Shown: one piece after another, positions 52,712-62,300 of the stretch
Layout of the letters: the number at the start of each line of letters is the position of its first letter
Numbering within the stretch: position 1 is the stretch's first letter
DNA from: Methylophilus medardensis
GTDB lineage: Bacteria > Pseudomonadota > Gammaproteobacteria > Burkholderiales > Methylophilaceae
NCBI RefSeq assembly: GCF_006363915.1
Contig: NZ_CP040946.1
DNA length: 64,000 nt
Reading direction: 5' to 3' (one strand)
Notes under the pieces: model-generated
What the model was told of the DNA's origin: nothing
Database searches by the model: none
Seen by the model: only the letters and a program-made list of their open reading frames with translations
Made by a program: the position numbers and the translations under genes

Positions 52712-53593
52712 ATGTCATATGCACTCAGACCGAGACGCTCGATGCTATATGTGCCAGGTTGCAATCAACATTACCTGGATCGCGCACGGACGCTCGCAGC
52801 AGATTCTGTGATTCTAGATTTGGGCGACCCTATTCTGGTGGATGCCAAAATACAATCCCGTGAAAATGTGGTGAATGCAGTCAAACAGGGTGGGTACGGC
52901 AAAAGAGAAGTTGTGATCCGTGTCAATGACTTACACTCGCTTTGGGGCCATGATGACATTCAAGCAGTTGCCAACATTGGGGCAGATGCAATCCTATTCC
53001 CGAACATTGAATCCCGCGAAGATGTGTTGCAAGCGCAACAATTGCTGGATGACGCAGGCGGCAAAGACGTGCCGATGATGGTGATGATTGAAAGTCCGCT
53101 GGCGGTACTCAATGCCAAGGAAATTGCGGCGGCCTCAGAGCGCATTATCTGTATGGTAATGGCGACCTCTGATCTGATCTCACAATTACACGCCCGAGTC
53201 ACGCATGAACGCTCTGCAATTTTAACCTCACTATCGCTGGTGATATTAGCCGCCAGAGCCTATGGTAAAGGCGTGATTGATGGCATCACCTCAGACTTTA
53301 AAAACATGCATTCCTTTGAATATGCCTGTCGCTTGGGGCGGGATATTGGCATGGATGGTAAATCACTGGTGCATCCGGCACAAATTGCCTACTGCAATGA
53401 CGCGTATACCCCGCAACGCGGCGAGGTGCAACATGCGAGATTGATCATCAAAGCGCTTAAAGAGGCCAACGAAGGCGGCCGAGGCACCGTGGTGGTGAAT
53501 GACAAGCTGGTGGAACACCACCACATCAAAGCCGCGCAACGCCTAATTCAACTGGCAGAAGCCATTGCCGAGCTAGAAGAAGAGTTTATTTAA
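52712..53593 (+). CDS. CitE-like lyase (HpcH/HpaI family), short form
   Basis: A 293-residue CitE-type protein: RRSMLYVPGCNQHYLDRART start, VMIESPLAVLNAKEI with the metal-binding Glu, VMATSDLISQLHARVT, and the late GMDGKSLVHPAQI motif. The usual LDLEDAV metal-site loop reads LDLGDPI here, so the glutamate is a glycine; this may change or weaken activity. First gene of the plus-strand operon with mch-like and prp genes. Likely substrates are citramalyl-, malyl- or methylmalyl-CoA. Confidence 0.83.
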   Translation: MSYALRPRRSMLYVPGCNQHYLDRARTLAADSVILDLGDPILVDAKIQSRENVVNAVKQGGYGKREVVIRVNDLHSLWGHDDIQAVANIGADAILFPNIESREDVLQAQQLLDDAGGKDVPMMVMIESPLAVLNAKEIAAASERIICMVMATSDLISQLHARVTHERSAILTSLSLVILAARAYGKGVIDGITSDFKNMHSFEYACRLGRDIGMDGKSLVHPAQIAYCNDAYTPQRGEVQHARLIIKALKEANEGGRGTVVVNDKLVEHHHIKAAQRLIQLAEAIAELEEEFI

Positions 53594-53597
53594 GGAG

Positions 53598-54665
53598 TTG
53601 ACCATGGGGACTAAAATCAACACCGGCCGTTTTTTTGAGCACTTTGTGTTGGGTGAAACCATCCAGCACGCAACACCTCGCACCATTACCGCCGGCGACA
53701 CTGCGCTCTATATTGCCCTGACCGGCGCGCGCAACCCGCTGCATTGTAGTGATCCGCTGGCCCAGTCGCTCGGCTATCCACAGGCGCCGGTAGATGATCT
53801 GCTGGCCTTTCACATTGCGTTTGGCAAAACCGTCCCCGACATTTCAGTCAATGCGGTGGCTAACTTAGGCTATGCAGAAGTCCGTTTTCTGCAACCGGTG
53901 TATGTCGGAGACACCCTCACGACCAGTAGCGAAGTGATCGGCCTAAAACAAAATTCCAATGGTAAAAACGGGGTGGTATGGGTCCGCTCAACCACGCTCA
54001 ACCAACATCAACAGCCAGTGCTCAGCTGGGTACGCTGGGTCATGGTTCACAAAAAGAATCACGAGGCACCGGCCCCTGAAACGGTGATTCCGACGTTAGC
54101 GGAACATGTGAATGTTGAATCACTCGTGATTCCTGCACATCTCAAGGTGAACAACGCGCTGAGCCATGCCACCGGTGGCAATTATTGGTGGGATGATTAC
54201 CAAGTAGAGGAGTGTTTGCGTCACCCTGCCGGACTGACGATTCATGAGAGTGACCATACCATGGCGACGCACTTGTATCAGAACAATGCCCGCCTGCACT
54301 TTGATGCACACTTGATGAAAAGCACACCCCAAGGCCAATGCCTGGTCTATGGCGGCGTAGTGATTTCAGCTTGCCGCGCCCTCAGTTTCGAGGGCCTAGA
54401 AAACGCAATCGCAATTTTAGCGATTAATGGCGGCACCCATGCCAATCCAAGCTATGCCGGCGACACGATTTATTGCCTGACCAAAGTACTGGATAAGTGG
54501 GCGTTGCCTGACCCAGCGTTAGGCGCCTTGCGCTTAAGAATGGTCGGCGTCAAAAACATCTCGCCCGCCAACCTTGAAAACATCAAAACCACGCAAGGCT
54601 ATCACCCACACGTGGTCCTCGATCTCGACTATACCGTTTTAATGCCAAGAAAAGGAAACTCATAA
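53598..54665 (+). CDS. MaoC-family mesaconyl-CoA hydratase (beta-methylmalyl-CoA dehydratase)-like
   Basis: A 355-residue double hot-dog-fold hydratase. It opens with FFEHFVLGETIQHATPRTIT and DTALYIALTGARNPLHCSD, which match mesaconyl-CoA hydratases of the ethylmalonyl-CoA and 3-hydroxypropionate pathways, and the second MaoC domain has TIHESDHTMATHLYQNNARLHF. The enzyme interconverts beta-methylmalyl-CoA and mesaconyl-CoA. It lies 4 bases after one CitE-like lyase and overlaps the next by one base (TAATG). Pairing with malyl-CoA-type lyases supports the call. Confidence 0.82.
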   Translation: MTMGTKINTGRFFEHFVLGETIQHATPRTITAGDTALYIALTGARNPLHCSDPLAQSLGYPQAPVDDLLAFHIAFGKTVPDISVNAVANLGYAEVRFLQPVYVGDTLTTSSEVIGLKQNSNGKNGVVWVRSTTLNQHQQPVLSWVRWVMVHKKNHEAPAPETVIPTLAEHVNVESLVIPAHLKVNNALSHATGGNYWWDDYQVEECLRHPAGLTIHESDHTMATHLYQNNARLHFDAHLMKSTPQGQCLVYGGVVISACRALSFEGLENAIAILAINGGTHANPSYAGDTIYCLTKVLDKWALPDPALGALRLRMVGVKNISPANLENIKTTQGYHPHVVLDLDYTVLMPRKGNS

Positions 54666-55663
54666 TGGCCGTTCATCCAAACCAAGCGCTTTTTGGCGGT
54701 GAGAAACCGTTTCCGGTGATTCCGGCTTGTGAACATTTTGCTGGTAGTGAAAAACTCATTCTGAAAGCCCTATCGCTGCAGGACCCCACACAAGTGAACG
54801 GCATCGGCCCGGTGTTTGATATCACCTGTGACTGCGAAGATGGCGCAGCCAGTGGGCAGGAACAGGTGCATGCCGAGATGATCGTGCGGGTACTGAACTC
54901 GCCTGCCAACCAATATAAGATGGCGGGCGCGCGCATTCACGATTACACCCACCCGCATTGGAAAAAAGATATCGAAATTTTGGTCGGCGGCGCGGGAGAG
55001 GTGCTCAGCTATCTGACGATTCCGAAATGTACCGATATTGCCCAAGCACGCGAAATGATCACCTATATTCAACAGGTTGCCAAACAGCACGGCATCTCAC
55101 GCATCATCCCGGTACATATTCTGATTGAGACACACGGCGCACTAAGGCAAGTGCATGAAATTGCACAACTGCCTTGGTTACAGGTGCTGGACTTTGGTCT
55201 GATGGATTTTGTCAGCGCGCATCATGGCGCAATTCCTGCCTCGGCCATGCGCAGCCCAGGGCAGTTTGAGCATCGCCTGCTGGCGCGTGCCAAAGCGGAA
55301 GTGGTCTCAGCAGCCTTAGCCAATGGCGTGGTGCCCGCCCACAACGTGACCTTAGATTTAAAAAATGTAGAAGTGACCTACAGCGATGCCGCTCGGGCCC
55401 GAAATGAATTTGGCTTTATGCGTATGTGGAGTATTTACCCAACCCAAATTCAGGCAATTGTCGACGCCATGAAGCCCAATTATGACGAAGTGAACGACGC
55501 CGCCAATATCTTACTGGCTGCGCAAGCCGCTGACTGGGGGCCAATTCAATATGCGGGCGAGCTACATGATCGCGCGACGTATCGTTACTTCTGGGAAGTC
55601 TTACAAAAGGCCAAGCAGACGGGTGTGACCATGCCAGCGGATGCTGAGCATGCTTTCTTTTAA
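54665..55663 (+). CDS. CitE-like malyl-CoA/beta-methylmalyl-CoA lyase family protein
   Basis: A 332-residue HpcH/HpaI superfamily protein: VFDITCDCEDGAASGQEQVH carries the acidic metal site, then IPVHILIETHGAL, LQVLDFGLMDFVSAHHGAIP and a MRMWSIYPTQIQAIVDAM end. It is a distinct branch from the CitE-like protein two genes upstream. With the hydratase it could cleave or make beta-methylmalyl-CoA (propionyl-CoA plus glyoxylate). Its ATG overlaps the stop of the hydratase gene. Confidence 0.78.
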   Translation: MAVHPNQALFGGEKPFPVIPACEHFAGSEKLILKALSLQDPTQVNGIGPVFDITCDCEDGAASGQEQVHAEMIVRVLNSPANQYKMAGARIHDYTHPHWKKDIEILVGGAGEVLSYLTIPKCTDIAQAREMITYIQQVAKQHGISRIIPVHILIETHGALRQVHEIAQLPWLQVLDFGLMDFVSAHHGAIPASAMRSPGQFEHRLLARAKAEVVSAALANGVVPAHNVTLDLKNVEVTYSDAARARNEFGFMRMWSIYPTQIQAIVDAMKPNYDEVNDAANILLAAQAADWGPIQYAGELHDRATYRYFWEVLQKAKQTGVTMPADAEHAFF

Positions 55664-55685
55664 TGGCTGATGGACAGGAAGAGAC

Positions 55686-56564
55686 ATGACGCAATCAATC
55701 ACAGCAGGTAGCCGCTTTCGTGCAGCCCTCGCCGCCGAAAAACCGCTCCAAATCATTGGTGCCATCAATGCTTACCACGCCATGCTGGCAACACAGTCTG
55801 GCTTTCAAGCCATTTATCTTTCTGGTGGCGGCGTTGCCGCAGGCTCGCTCGGCTTGCCAGATTTAGGCATTTCGGGACTAGAAGATGTGTTAGTAGATGT
55901 GCGACGCATCACAGACGCGGTAGATACGCCATTATTAGTAGATATTGATACCGGATTTGGCGGCGCATTCAACATTGCCCGTAGCATTAAAAGTGTGGCG
56001 AAAGCCGGCGCCGCCGCCGTGCATATTGAGGATCAGGTCAGCGCAAAACGCTGTGGTCACCGGCCAAACAAAGCGATTGTCAGCCTAGAAGAAATGGTAG
56101 ACCGGGTCAAAGCTGCCGTGGATGCCAAACCTTATGCTGACTTCGTCGTCATGGCACGGACGGATGCGCTGGCAGTAGAAGGCTTACAGTCTGCAATTGA
56201 CCGCGCGTGTGCTTGCGTCGAAGCCGGCGCCGATATGATTTTCCCAGAAGCCATGACAGAACTAGGCATGTATCAGCAGTTTGTCGAAGCAGTCAAAGTG
56301 CCTGTGCTGGCTAACATCACCGAATTTGGCGCCACGCCGTTATTTACCGTCGATGAACTTGCCACGGCTGGCGTCAGTATGGTGCTCTACCCATTATCGG
56401 CCTTCCGGGCCATGAACCAAGCGGCACTCAAAGTCTATCAGGGGGTGCGTCAAGATGGCACGCAAAAAAATGTGCTCGATCTGATGCAAACCCGTGCCGA
56501 TCTCTATCAGCACCTCGGCTATCACGATTTTGAGCAAAAGCTAGACGTGCTGTACAAAAAATAA
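55686..56564 (+). CDS. prpB: 2-Methylisocitrate lyase
   Basis: A 292-residue member of the isocitrate lyase/PEP mutase superfamily that splits 2-methylisocitrate into pyruvate and succinate. It has the catalytic KRCGH motif, SGGGVAAGSLGLPDLGI, DIDTGFGGAFNIAR and IFPEAM. Unlike the pepM product in this window, it has IEDQVSAKRCGH rather than EDKx5NS, which separates lyase from mutase. AGGAAGAG precedes the ATG. Confidence 0.96.
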   Translation: MTQSITAGSRFRAALAAEKPLQIIGAINAYHAMLATQSGFQAIYLSGGGVAAGSLGLPDLGISGLEDVLVDVRRITDAVDTPLLVDIDTGFGGAFNIARSIKSVAKAGAAAVHIEDQVSAKRCGHRPNKAIVSLEEMVDRVKAAVDAKPYADFVVMARTDALAVEGLQSAIDRACACVEAGADMIFPEAMTELGMYQQFVEAVKVPVLANITEFGATPLFTVDELATAGVSMVLYPLSAFRAMNQAALKVYQGVRQDGTQKNVLDLMQTRADLYQHLGYHDFEQKLDVLYKK

Positions 56565-56595
56565 GCACACCCGACCAGAGATAAGGAGGTTTGTT

Positions 56596-57765
56596 ATGAA
56601 CACCACCACTGACCCTACCCCACTTGCCAGCGAAGCCCCTAAACGCAAAAAAGGCGTCGCTTTGGCTGGCGTCGCTGCCGGCACGACGGCTATTTGTACC
56701 GTGGGTCATAGCGGCAATGACTTGCATTATCGTGGTTACGATATCATCGAACTGGCTGAACAAGCCACCTTCGAAGAAGTCGCATATTTGTTGATACGCG
56801 GCGAGCTGCCCACCGAGGCACAACTCAATGCCTATCACCAAAAGCTCAAAAAGCTACGCGGCCTGCCCAGTGCGCTCAAAGCGGTACTGGAACAGATTCC
56901 TGCCAATGCGCACCCAATGGATGTGATGCGCACGGGCTGCTCTATGTTGGGGACGCTAGAACCCGAAGCCATCGATCGTAACACCGCAGGCGCCCAAGCG
57001 TTGGGTGAAAGACTGATTGCCTGTTTTGGCTCTATCCTCATTTATTGGTATCACTTTAGTCACCGCGGTGTTCGCATTGAGGTTGAAACCGATGATGAGT
57101 CGATTGCCGCGCACTTCTTGCATCTACTGCATGGCAAAAAACCTTCGGCACTGCACATCAAAGCCATGAACACCTCGCTGGTGTTGTATGCGGAGCATGA
57201 GTTCAACGCCTCCACCTTTACCGCGCGTGTCATAGCAGGCACCTTATCAGACTTGTATTCCTGTATCACTGGTGCCATCGGCGCCTTGCGTGGGCCAAAA
57301 CACGGCGGCGCGAATGAGGCCGCGATGGAAATCATCGAGCGCTATCAAACGCCTGACGAGGCCGAGGCAGACATCATGGCACGTATGGCTCGCAAAGAGA
57401 TCATTATCGGATTTGGTCATCCGGTGTACACCATCGCTGACCCGCGTAATGAAGCCATTAAAGCCGTCAGCAAATCTTTGTGCGAGGCAGCCGGCAACAT
57501 GCGGTTGTTTGATATTTCTGCCCGCATTGAAGCGACCATGTGGCGAGAGAAAAAAATGTTCCCTAACCTCGATTGGTACAGCGCCTCAAGCTACCACATG
57601 ATGGGTATTCCTACCGGCATGTTCACGCCTATCTTCGTGATTTCACGCACGACCGGTTGGGTAGCACACGCCATTGAGCAGCGTATCGATAACAAGATTA
57701 TCCGACCGAATGCAGAATACAACGGCCCGGAAAATAGACCGTTTCTACCCTTAGAAAAACGTTAA
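56596..57765 (+). CDS. prpC: 2-Methylcitrate synthase
   Basis: Condenses propionyl-CoA with oxaloacetate. It has 389 residues, the usual length for PrpC, with citrate synthase motifs including GPKHGGANEAAMEI and GFGHPVYTIADPRN and the active-site aspartate region. VALAGVAAGTTAICTVGH at the N-terminus is typical of PrpC rather than GltA. A TAAGGAGG ribosome site precedes it; it follows prpB by 31 bases. Confidence 0.95.
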   Translation: MNTTTDPTPLASEAPKRKKGVALAGVAAGTTAICTVGHSGNDLHYRGYDIIELAEQATFEEVAYLLIRGELPTEAQLNAYHQKLKKLRGLPSALKAVLEQIPANAHPMDVMRTGCSMLGTLEPEAIDRNTAGAQALGERLIACFGSILIYWYHFSHRGVRIEVETDDESIAAHFLHLLHGKKPSALHIKAMNTSLVLYAEHEFNASTFTARVIAGTLSDLYSCITGAIGALRGPKHGGANEAAMEIIERYQTPDEAEADIMARMARKEIIIGFGHPVYTIADPRNEAIKAVSKSLCEAAGNMRLFDISARIEATMWREKKMFPNLDWYSASSYHMMGIPTGMFTPIFVISRTTGWVAHAIEQRIDNKIIRPNAEYNGPENRPFLPLEKR

Positions 57766-57857
57766 TTTTTGCCACCAGCATCCCACTTAGCGCAGCATGA
57801 TCCATGAAGTGTTGCGTAGTGTTTGGCGCATTTTATTATCTGAAAGAAAAATGACTT

Positions 57858-59318
57858 ATGTCCGCCCATATCTCTAACGTCCGCCCCGATCCCGATCAGG
57901 TCCTTGTCGATATCGCCAATTACGTGGCCGACTTTGAAATCAACTCTAACGAGGCTTACGACACGGCCCGCAACTGCCTGATGGATACCTTGGGCTGCGG
58001 CTTTGAAGCATTAGATTATCCCGCTTGCACAAAACTGCTCGGGCCGGTGATTGCTGGCACCATTGTACCCAATGGCGCAAAAGTACCGGGCACGTCTTAC
58101 CAGCTAGACCCCATTTTGGCGGCTTTTAATATTGGTGCAATGATCCGCTGGTTGGACTTTAATGATACCTGGCTGGCGGCAGAATGGGGCCACCCATCTG
58201 ACAACTTGGGTGGTATTCTCGCCGTGGCTGACTACATGTCGCGCAAACACGTGGCAGAAGGCAAAGCGCCGCTCACGATGAAAGACGTATTGACTGCTAT
58301 GATTAAGGCGCATGAGATTCAAGGCGTATTGGCGCTCGAAAATAGTTTTAATCGCGTTGGCTTAGACCATGTGATCCTGGTCAAGATTGCATCCACAGCA
58401 GTGGTCACAAAATTGCTGGGCGGCAACAAACAAGACATCATCAACGCTGTTTCAAATGCCTTTGTCGACGGCCAAAGCCTGCGCACCTATCGACACAGCC
58501 CCAATACCGGATCCCGCAAATCTTGGGCCGCCGGCGATGCCACCTCACGCGCCGTGCGACTGGCTTGGATGACGTTACAGGGCGAAATGGGCTATCCCAG
58601 CGCGCTCACGGCCAAAACCTGGGGCTTTTATGATGTGCTATTCAAAGGCAACGCATTCAAGTTTCAACGCCCCTACGGCAGTTATGTAATGGAACAAGTA
58701 TTGTTCAAAATTTCGTTTCCGGCCGAGTTCCACGCCCAAACAGCGGTTGAATGCGCGTTTCAGTTGAATATAGAAGTCGAGCAACGCTTGCAAACGCTGC
58801 AAGACATCGCCAATATCGACAAAATCATCATCACCACGCATGAGTCAGCGATCCGCATCATTGACAAAAGTGGACCGATGAATAACCCGGCCGACCGCGA
58901 CCACTGCATTCAATACATGGCAGCCGTTGGCCTGCTCAAAGGCAGCCTAACCGCGCTAGATTATGAAGATGCGGCCGCGTCTGATCCACGTATTGACGCA
59001 TTGCGCGACAAGATGACTTGTGTCGAAAAAGCCGAATACACGCGCGATTATCTAGACCCTGAAAAGCGCTCGATTGCGAATGCGATCCAGATTTTCTTTA
59101 AAGATGGTACGCAGTCCAGCAATATTGCCGTGGAATATCCGATCGGTCACCGCCGTCGCCGTGGCGAAGGCATCCCTGAACTGGTCAAAAAATTCAAAGT
59201 GAATTTGGCACGCCGTTTTGATGCAGGCAAACAAGCTGAGATTCTGGCCTTGTGTCAGGATCAATCCAAGCTAGAATCTACCCCAGTGAATGTCTTTGTA
59301 GACATGCTCGCAGTCTAA
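57858..59318 (+). CDS. prpD: 2-Methylcitrate dehydratase
   Basis: A 486-residue MmgE/PrpD enzyme that dehydrates 2-methylcitrate to 2-methyl-cis-aconitate. Motifs: TARNCLMDTLGCGFEALDYP, WLDFNDTWLAAEWGHPSDNL, TGSRKSWAAGDATSRAVRLA, and KISFPAEFHAQTAVE. It is last in the operon, 92 bases after prpC, and is followed by a strong terminator. No prpF/acnD is visible, so AcnB should perform the next hydration. Confidence 0.96.
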   Translation: MSAHISNVRPDPDQVLVDIANYVADFEINSNEAYDTARNCLMDTLGCGFEALDYPACTKLLGPVIAGTIVPNGAKVPGTSYQLDPILAAFNIGAMIRWLDFNDTWLAAEWGHPSDNLGGILAVADYMSRKHVAEGKAPLTMKDVLTAMIKAHEIQGVLALENSFNRVGLDHVILVKIASTAVVTKLLGGNKQDIINAVSNAFVDGQSLRTYRHSPNTGSRKSWAAGDATSRAVRLAWMTLQGEMGYPSALTAKTWGFYDVLFKGNAFKFQRPYGSYVMEQVLFKISFPAEFHAQTAVECAFQLNIEVEQRLQTLQDIANIDKIIITTHESAIRIIDKSGPMNNPADRDHCIQYMAAVGLLKGSLTALDYEDAAASDPRIDALRDKMTCVEKAEYTRDYLDPEKRSIANAIQIFFKDGTQSSNIAVEYPIGHRRRRGEGIPELVKKFKVNLARRFDAGKQAEILALCQDQSKLESTPVNVFVDMLAV

Positions 59319-59319
59319 G

Positions 59320-59367
59320 CCTGCGCTAGCCACAAGCCCCAAATACCCCCGACTGGCCTGCGCTAGC
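59320..59367. repeat. 11-base repeat CCTGCGCTAGC, copies 2 and 3
   Basis: Copy 2 (59320-59330) begins two bases after the prpD stop; copy 3 (59357-59367) lies inside the terminator loop. Copy 1 is at 14326. Confidence 0.6.
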
Positions 59368-59382
59368 CGGGGGTATTTTTTA
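59342..59382 (+). terminator. Terminator of the prp operon
   Basis: A 10-bp perfect stem (AATACCCCCG / CGGGGGTATT) with a 16-base loop, followed by a T-run. The loop contains copy 3 of the 11-base repeat. Confidence 0.9.
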
Positions 59383-62300
59383 AAATTCTTCTCTCAGATA
59401 AATGACCGGCGATTTATAAATGCCAAACGATGCACGTGAGACAGGATCAACCCCCAACCATGGTAGTGCGCCGCCAGCAGCAGGCTGCTCTGTCGCGCCG
59501 ATACAGGTATTTTCACTGGGCAATGCCGGCCCCAGATTCACCTCGAGATCGACACTGCCGGTATTCGGCCGACCATCACTCCCTATGCCAGGGGCAGTCA
59601 ATTTAAAGCGCGACACGCCCTGACTGACATTGGCGTTACCCGACAAGTGTGTTTCACAGGCATTGAGGTTGCCATGATAGTTTTTCATCACGATAGACTG
59701 TAATGGTATCTGGGTGCAGCTGTCCGCATTGTTGCGCACATAGGCAGCATCTAAGCCAATTTGACGCCAGTATTGCGCCTCAATCTTTATTGGTAACGCG
59801 AGCAACTCAGAGCCGTGGGCCGGGGTGATAAACAAACGTCCGAATCTAAATGCATCTGGGCTTGAGACGGCAACCGCTTCAGATGTGCTTACGCCATCAT
59901 CATCCAGCGGCTTCGCCATGAGTGTCAGCGGCGCTTCAGGCACAGCATCAGCAGGTCGCTTCACCAGATGCGTTGCCGTCACTGTCGCCTCCCCCTTCAC
60001 CCACTGGCCGGTAGGCATATCTTTGCTGACCCCTAAGGTGTAGCTTGCCGGGCTCAGACTAAAATGATAACTGCTATAGTCGGCCAGATTAAACTTGGCA
60101 AAACTGTTGCCATAATCCCCCTCATAGTTTTTGGTCACACTACCATCCTTTGCCTGTGCAAAGAGTTTAAATGCAGTGAGCCAGCCATCCTGCCCAAAAT
60201 AATTAAAACTGCCACAGGCCAACTGACTTTTGATCGCACTGATGCCAAAATGATGCGGATAAAAACGTCCCACATTGCCCGAGCTAGTTGTCGTCACATC
60301 GCCAGCCCCCAGATAGTCGCCATCACTCAAACGCGGTGACAGCTTGATGATGCCGACCTCGTTCCATTCCAATGTGGCAAGCTCAGCTTTGCCGCCTGCA
60401 AAGCTGCCTGGCTGCGTGCTGGCGTTCTTGAGTACGCCAGGCGCGCCACCCGCCGGCGCGATGACTGAGGCTTGCAAAGTGACTGATTCTGGCGTTTGTT
60501 CGCGCCCAAAATTCTGCGTGAGCGCATTGTTTTTGGCATAGGCGGCCACGGTCGCTTTGAAAGAAGTGCCAGACTGCACAAACACCGGGCCATTGGCATC
60601 ACCCGCTGCCGGGTTAGGACCATCCGTGGCGCTTTTAATGGAGTTGTCGAGAACACCAAGAGAATAAGGCTTGGTCACAAAAGTAGTGTTGCCCGACAGT
60701 TGGGCCGCGTTTACTGTTTTTTTAACCCAAAGTGTGGTTTGACCGACATCAAAATAATTCAACTTGAATGGCGCATTGCCATTGTCATCAAACGCCATCT
60801 CTACATCTCTCAAATTCAACGCCGTATCTGCATGATTGTTCGCGGTGATGATTTGCTGGCCACGCCCTGTTATCCGCATTTGATCCCCAGCACCCGGCGC
60901 ACAGGTGGTTGGATTGATGCACTGGTAGCCCATTTGTACTGTCGTGCTGCCTTTGAGCGCGGCCTGGCAGGCTGCGCTCTTGTTGTCCGTCTGGATGGCC
61001 CGCAGATAGTATTGCGTTGATTCTTGCCCGGCCAGCTGATTCGAAATGTCAAGACTATTGCCATTGGGCTGCGTGCTGAACACGAACCCTGCCTCACGCG
61101 AAATATAATCACAGCTGTTGGAGTTATCTTTGGTGTTGAGGCATTCAAACGCCTGTGCGCGATCTGGTTGTGCACTTAAATCGCTGACGCTCAGTTTGAC
61201 AGTCTGTACTACCGGCACCGACAAATCGACATCGGTGCTAGGCCAGCCTAGTGAAATTGCAAAACTACGACTATTAATGATTGTGCCTTGCAAGCTAGAG
61301 GCATTTAATGTGCCGTTAATGCCCAAGGCTGCGCGCATACACTGGCCTTGACTATCTGTACCGATACAACTGTTGATCTTGATATTTGCAGGCATACAGG
61401 CCACGCCTTCACCGGGATGCACAATCTGCAAATAACTCAGTCGGTTACAAGCATGCACTTCGTTAAGGTCCGCCTGCACTTGGCTAGCAGTGATCGCTCC
61501 TTTATAAACTCTAACCTCATCCAAACGACCACGAAAGCGCATGCTGTTTTGGCTGCCAAAACCGCCTATGACAAAAGTTGATTCGGTAGGTACAGCCTGA
61601 TTTTGCAGGGCATCAATATTGGTAAGTAAGCCGCCAGTACTATTACGATCAACTGAGCGGAACTCCAACCGCATCGGATTGCCAGTGCCATAACCGAGGG
61701 GAATCACAAAATTTTGGAACTGTGCAACCTGAGTATTGAGCGTTCTAATAAAGACACCATCCAACAATACATCAATCGCAGAATCGGTGCCCGACGTGAA
61801 GCCCGGTCTCGCTGCATAATCTAAACTTAGCGTGAGCTCCTCCCCTTTTTTAGGGTTGATCAGGGTGTATAAATTGTAATCCCCCACATTATTTTCAATC
61901 TCAAGTAAACGCCCCGTCGGGGAGACTATTCCATAAGAGGTAGACGGAAAGACTTCTAGCACACCGCTAGGATTATCTGTGAACCATCCTGGCGGAGGCG
62001 CTGCGGTGGGAATGGCATCAGGGTCGAACTTGGCAATGGAGTTGAGTTTGCGCGTCCCACTCATTGTGAGTGTTTTCGACACACCATCAATGTACAAGCT
62101 GTTTTGTGACATATCTAAATTTGTAAATATCGCGGCCACATGATGCCAACCTTTGGCCAAGCCAGTGGCAGAAGTGCCATATAACCGTCCGTCATTGGCA
62201 TCAAAGCCAAGCACGTTATTTTTAATGACCAGCTTGTAATCACTCCAGCCTAAGGGGGCAACAGCATCATCGCCCTCCCAATACATCCAAAAAGTGACAC

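Noticed and set aside
55686..56564. prpB product as a second PEP mutase
   Set aside because: It has the lyase motif KRCGH and lacks EDKx5NS.
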